Shown here piece by piece: positions 6,564 through 9,071 of a stretch of DNA of 9,071 nucleotides (position 1 is the first letter of the stretch; each line of letters starts with the position of its first letter). The position numbers and the translations under genes were made by a program. Below the pieces are notes generated by a model. It had not been told where the DNA came from. It was given only the letters and a program-made list of their open reading frames with translations, and made no database searches. The stretch spans positions 1 through 9,071 of the forward strand of contig JAJTHU010000224.1 in assembly GCA_021300055.1 (NCBI GenBank). The letters run 5' to 3'. This DNA comes from Nitrosomonadaceae bacterium (lineage in GTDB: Bacteria > Pseudomonadota > Gammaproteobacteria > Burkholderiales > Usitatibacteraceae).

Positions 6564-6921
6564 ATGGTCACCGTTTTGAGAGTGTGCGTCTTAGCGTCTT
6601 GTTGGTATCGCGCTATTGACCTCAGTTACGACCCATTTTGGCACAGCGGCGGCGGCGCGAGTCGCGTAGTCGAGTGTCCTCCCGCGATTGGGTGATCGCG
6701 TCCCCGCTACACGGCCAGCTGGCGCGGGTTGTAAGCCACTCCATCGCCCCAATCTGCTTCTCCATGTCCCCGGAAACCCCAGCGCATCGAGCAGCCAGCT
6801 GTGCGCCGATTCGAGCTTGCCGCAGCGATACACGAACGCCTAGTGCGACCCCGCGAATGGTTACAGCGAGCCGCAACGATTCGCTCAGATAAAATGGCGG
6901 CTCATTCTTTTTGAACTCATC
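6564..6921. other. Divergent intergenic spacer with no convincing gene
   Basis: These 358 nt separate the divergently transcribed Crp/Fnr regulator and trxB. Short frames cross it on both strands (minus 6591-6833; plus 6638-6892), but their Arg/Ser/Ala-rich translations resemble no family I recognise and lack ribosome sites. Visible structure is limited to a 6-bp hairpin CGCGAT/ATCGCG at 6683-6688 and 6695-6700 with a 6-nt loop, and a perfect 10-nt palindrome GCCAGCTGGC at 6714-6723. I see no tRNA, no clear CRP-type TGTGA-N6-TCACA site and no T-run terminator. Confidence 0.6.
6890..6895 (+). promoter_or_regulatory. Weak candidate -10 box (TAAAAT) upstream of trxB
   Basis: TAAAAT lies 26 nt before the trxB ATG in otherwise GC-rich DNA and would place the transcript start near 6902. 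No -35 match occurs at standard spacing; the nearest TTACAG (6861-6866) is 23 nt away, which is too far. The 5' leader that would result has no clear Shine-Dalgarno sequence. Confidence 0.28.
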
Positions 6922-7872
6922 ATGTCTGCCAAACACCATCGCCTCATCATTCTCGGCTCCGGCCCTGCCGGCTACACCGCCGCTGTCTACGCAGCACGCG
7001 CCAACCTCGCTCCGGTGTTGATTACCGGCCTCGCCCAAGGCGGGCAATTGATGACGACGACCGACGTCGAGAATTGGCCCGCCGACGCCGACGGCGTGCA
7101 AGGCCCCGACTTGATGATGCGTTTTCAGGCGCACGCAGAGCGCTTCAAGACCAACATCATCTTCGACCACATTCACACCGTCGATTTCAAGAACCGCCCT
7201 TTTACGCTCAAGGGTGATTCCGACGTCTATACCTGCGACGCGCTCATCATCGCGACGGGCGCATCGGCGATGTACCTCGGCCTGCCCTCTGAAGAGAAAT
7301 TCCTCGGCAAAGGTGTGTCCGGCTGCGCTACCTGCGATGGGTTCTTCTACAAAGGCCAAGACGTTTGCGTGGTCGGCGGTGGCAACACCGCCGTCGAAGA
7401 GGCGCTATACCTCTCCAACATCGCGCGGCACGTCACGGTCATCCATCGCCGCGACAAGTTCCGCTCGGAGAAAATCCTTGCCGACCGTTTGTTTGCGCGC
7501 GAGAGGGAAGGCAAGGTCACCGTCAAGTGGAACCACACGCTCGACGAAGTATTGGGCGACAACACCGGCGTCACGGGCGTGCGCATCAAGTCCACGGTCG
7601 ATGGCGCCACGACGGACCTCGCGCTCAAGGGCTGCTTTATCGCCATTGGCCACAAGCCTAACACCGAGATCTTCGAAGGCCAGCTAGAAATGGCCAACGG
7701 CTACATCGTCACCAAGTCCGGCTTGCGAGGCAACGCAACGGCAACGTCGGTGCCTGGCATCTTCGCGGCGGGCGATGTGCAGGATCACATTTATCGGCAA
7801 GCGGTGACCAGCGCCGGCACAGGCTGTATGGCTGCGCTCGACGCCGACAAATACCTCGAGTCCTTGCACTAA
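6922..7872 (+). CDS. trxB: Thioredoxin reductase (NADPH, FAD)
   Basis: This cytosolic flavoenzyme uses NADPH to reduce thioredoxin. At 316 residues it is close to E. coli TrxB (321). In order it shows the FAD-binding GSGPAG (12-17), AQGGQLMTT (38-46), the redox-active CATC (135-138), the NADPH-binding GGGNTA (152-157) with the phosphate-recognising HRR (175-177), and the second FAD contact FAAGDVQD (281-288). All catalytic elements are intact and the low-molecular-weight bacterial type is clear. It is divergent from the regulator-ftsK side and is followed 105 nt later by a persulfide dioxygenase. No strong ribosome site is visible before the ATG, but the protein begins exactly as family members do. 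Confidence 0.97.
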   Translation: MSAKHHRLIILGSGPAGYTAAVYAARANLAPVLITGLAQGGQLMTTTDVENWPADADGVQGPDLMMRFQAHAERFKTNIIFDHIHTVDFKNRPFTLKGDSDVYTCDALIIATGASAMYLGLPSEEKFLGKGVSGCATCDGFFYKGQDVCVVGGGNTAVEEALYLSNIARHVTVIHRRDKFRSEKILADRLFAREREGKVTVKWNHTLDEVLGDNTGVTGVRIKSTVDGATTDLALKGCFIAIGHKPNTEIFEGQLEMANGYIVTKSGLRGNATATSVPGIFAAGDVQDHIYRQAVTSAGTGCMAALDADKYLESLH

Positions 7873-7925
7873 ATTCTAGTATCGGCGAGCCTTTTCAGGC
7901 GAAATGCTTGAAAGTGCGCGCCAAA

Positions 7926-7941
7926 TGGCGAGTTTTCGCCA
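7926..7941 (+). repeat. Short perfect hairpin in the trxB-dioxygenase gap
   Basis: TGGCGA and TCGCCA form a 6-bp stem around a GTTT loop, 53 nt past the trxB stop and 36 nt before the next start. No T-run follows, so it is not a standard intrinsic terminator. It may limit readthrough or protect the mRNA 3' end, or may be chance in GC-rich DNA. Confidence 0.35.
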
Positions 7942-7977
7942 CCAACGCCTTGTAGCTGTTTAGGGGCCAACCGATCG

Positions 7978-8676
7978 ATGGAACGCATCGCGCAATTCTT
8001 CGACCCACCGTCCTCGACCTTGACGTACGTCCTGTTTGACGACGAGACGCGCGAGGCCGCGCTGGTCGACGGTGTGGATCGGCAGATCGAGCGCGATCTT
8101 GGCTTCATCGCGACGGAAAACCTCGAGCTCAAGTGGGTCTTGGAGACCCACGTTCACGCCGACCACATCACATCGGCCGCAGAAGTCGCACGCCGCACTA
8201 GGGCGCGCACAGCCGCCCCTGCAAGCTGCGACGTTCCCGTGGCGAGCAAACAACTCTTGGACGGCATGAGCTTGCCGCTCGGCGAGGGCCGCATCCATGT
8301 GCTGCATACCCCTGGTCACACCGCCGGGAGCATGTGTTACCGCTGGGGAGACGCCATCCTCACGGGTGATACCTTATTCATCGGCGGTTGCGGACGCACC
8401 GACTTTCAGGGCGGCAGCGCCGATAAGCTATGGCACAGCGTGACCGGCAAGCTGTTTGCGCTGCCCGATGACATCCGCGTCTTGCCAGGACACGATTACA
8501 ACGGCAAGCGCGAAAGCACCATTGGGCACGAGAAACGAACCAACCCCCGCCTCGCGGGCAAGTCACTCGAAGAGTTTCGCGCCATCATGGCGGGGCTCAA
8601 CCTCCCCAAACCGAAACTAATCGACATCGCCGTCCCCGCAAATCGCGTCTTAGGTGCGGCGCGGCACGACGCCTAG
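7978..8676 (+). CDS. Persulfide dioxygenase, ETHE1-like metallo-beta-lactamase fold
   Basis: Enzymes of this type use non-heme Fe(II) and oxygen to oxidise glutathione persulfide to sulfite and glutathione, a step of sulfide detoxification. The 232-residue protein carries THVHADH (57-63: His58, His60, Asp62, His63), TPGHTAGS with His114, TGDTLFIGGCGRTDFQGG with Asp131 and Arg140, and LPGHDYNG with His172. His58, His114 and Asp131 correspond to the human ETHE1 iron ligands His79, His135 and Asp154. The GCGRTDFQ block and the C-terminal NPRL and LNLPKPK segments separate it from glyoxalase II and beta-lactamases. An AGGGG site lies 11 nt before the ATG. It follows trxB and precedes the Smr gene by 11 nt. 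No rhodanese or second dioxygenase domain is fused. Confidence is high for subfamily, lower for the physiological substrate. Confidence 0.9.
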   Translation: MERIAQFFDPPSSTLTYVLFDDETREAALVDGVDRQIERDLGFIATENLELKWVLETHVHADHITSAAEVARRTRARTAAPASCDVPVASKQLLDGMSLPLGEGRIHVLHTPGHTAGSMCYRWGDAILTGDTLFIGGCGRTDFQGGSADKLWHSVTGKLFALPDDIRVLPGHDYNGKRESTIGHEKRTNPRLAGKSLEEFRAIMAGLNLPKPKLIDIAVPANRVLGAARHDA

Positions 8677-8687
8677 CAGGGGCCGCT

Positions 8688-9071
8688 GTGACGACTGGAG
8701 CGAGCGACGACGATTTGTTCCAGCAAGAGATGCGCGCAGACGGCGTCAAGCCGATTAAGCCAACCCCGCGCGCGTCACTCGATCGGCCCAAACCGAAGCC
8801 GATTGCGGCCCAACTGGCGCGCGACGAAGCGAGTGTCCCCGAAGAGCTGCTCAAAGACACGTCGGGTTGGGACGATGACATCGATACCGGCGACCTGATC
8901 TCCTTCCTTCGCCCCGGCTTGCCGGGGGATGTGCTGCGCAAGCTCAAGCGCGGCCAATGGGCAGTACAGGCCGTGCTCGACCTGCACGGCATGACCACCA
9001 CCGTGGCACGCGATGACGGGCCAGAGCCAAACCCTTCCAAGCTCCGGGACGCCCCGGAACGCCTAGAGCAT
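8688..9071 (+). CDS. Smr-domain protein, 5' part (runs off right edge; last ~20 codons atypical)
   Basis: A GTG start with AGGGG 5 nt upstream opens a frame of 128 codons with no stop before the window end. Residues 1-60 are charged and Pro-rich (PKPKPIAA at 34-41). Residues 61-95 match the conserved run-up of stand-alone Smr proteins in betaproteobacteria (LRPGLPGDVLRKLKRGQWAVQA), and LDLHGMT (97-103) is the first Smr motif. Smr domains are linked to nucleic-acid binding or nicking, and the second motif (HGKG or TGHG) would lie beyond the window. From about residue 105 (nt 9000) the expected EARxALxxFL helix is absent; the sequence reads VARDDGPEPNPSKLRD instead, and neither other forward frame restores it. 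The gene lies 11 nt after the dioxygenase, suggesting an operon; the stand-alone Smr gene near trxB is a common arrangement. Confidence 0.75.
   Translation, partial: MTTGASDDDLFQQEMRADGVKPIKPTPRASLDRPKPKPIAAQLARDEASVPEELLKDTSGWDDDIDTGDLISFLRPGLPGDVLRKLKRGQWAVQAVLDLHGMTTTVARDDGPEPNPSKLRDAPERLEH
9043..9058. repeat. Perfect 6-bp inverted repeat at the right edge
   Basis: TCCGGG (9043-9048) and CCCGGA (9053-9058) pair around an ACGC loop. It falls inside the stretch where the Smr frame stops resembling its family, so it may belong to inserted or repeated DNA. A hairpin this short can also occur by chance in GC-rich sequence. Confidence 0.35.

Noticed and set aside
6615..6620. TTGACC as a -35 box for a distal trxB promoter
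   Set aside because: No -10-like hexamer follows at 16-18 nt spacing.
6622..7359. Minus-strand 245-codon open frame across the spacer and trxB
   Set aside because: More than half is antisense to intact trxB, there is no recognisable domain, and the spacer part has no ribosome site. A decayed gene cannot be excluded for the spacer part alone.
8597..9040. Minus-strand 147-codon frame at the right end
   Set aside because: It is antisense to the dioxygenase 3' end and the Smr gene. The Ser/Arg-rich translation has no known motif, while the plus strand has LDLHGMT in a well-placed frame.

Overview
The window is chromosomal DNA, GC-rich by eye, that looks betaproteobacterial. The pointers are a trxB gene divergent from ftsK-lolA with an Smr gene downstream of trxB, a surE-pcm-nlpD block, and a short (770-residue) FtsK. 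I cannot name the genus. Almost everything is conserved housekeeping sequence. I see no CRISPR array, phage gene, toxin-antitoxin pair, rRNA or tRNA, and I do not think a new multi-gene system is present. The unusual parts are the two ends.

Left end (1 to about 202): a leftward reading frame cut by the window edge encodes the N-terminal 29 residues of an IS607-family TnpA-like serine recombinase. AT-rich DNA follows, then a 9-of-10 bp hairpin at 156-179. This mobile element sits directly downstream of nlpD, where rpoS is normally found in beta- and gammaproteobacteria.

Leftward block (203-6563, minus strand). In transcription order it holds a Crp/Fnr-family regulator (TTG start), ftsK (chromosome translocase at the septum), lolA (periplasmic lipoprotein carrier), surE (nucleotidase), pcm (isoaspartyl repair methyltransferase) and nlpD (septal amidase-activator lipoprotein). 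Gaps run from 0 to 91 nt. ftsK has a perfect TATAAT 8 nt upstream of its ATG, so it probably has its own promoter. FtsK, LolA and NlpD link division, lipoprotein export and daughter-cell separation; SurE and Pcm are stress and stationary-phase maintenance enzymes.

Divergent spacer (6564-6921, 358 nt): no convincing gene. It holds a weak promoter candidate for trxB and two short inverted repeats.

Rightward block (6922-9071, plus strand): trxB (thioredoxin reductase), an ETHE1-type persulfide dioxygenase with all metal ligands present, and the start of an Smr-domain protein that runs off the right edge. TrxB and the dioxygenase both belong to thiol or sulfane-sulfur chemistry. The last roughly 60 nt of the Smr frame stay open but no longer look like an Smr domain, so the right edge may be a rearranged, repeated or misassembled junction.
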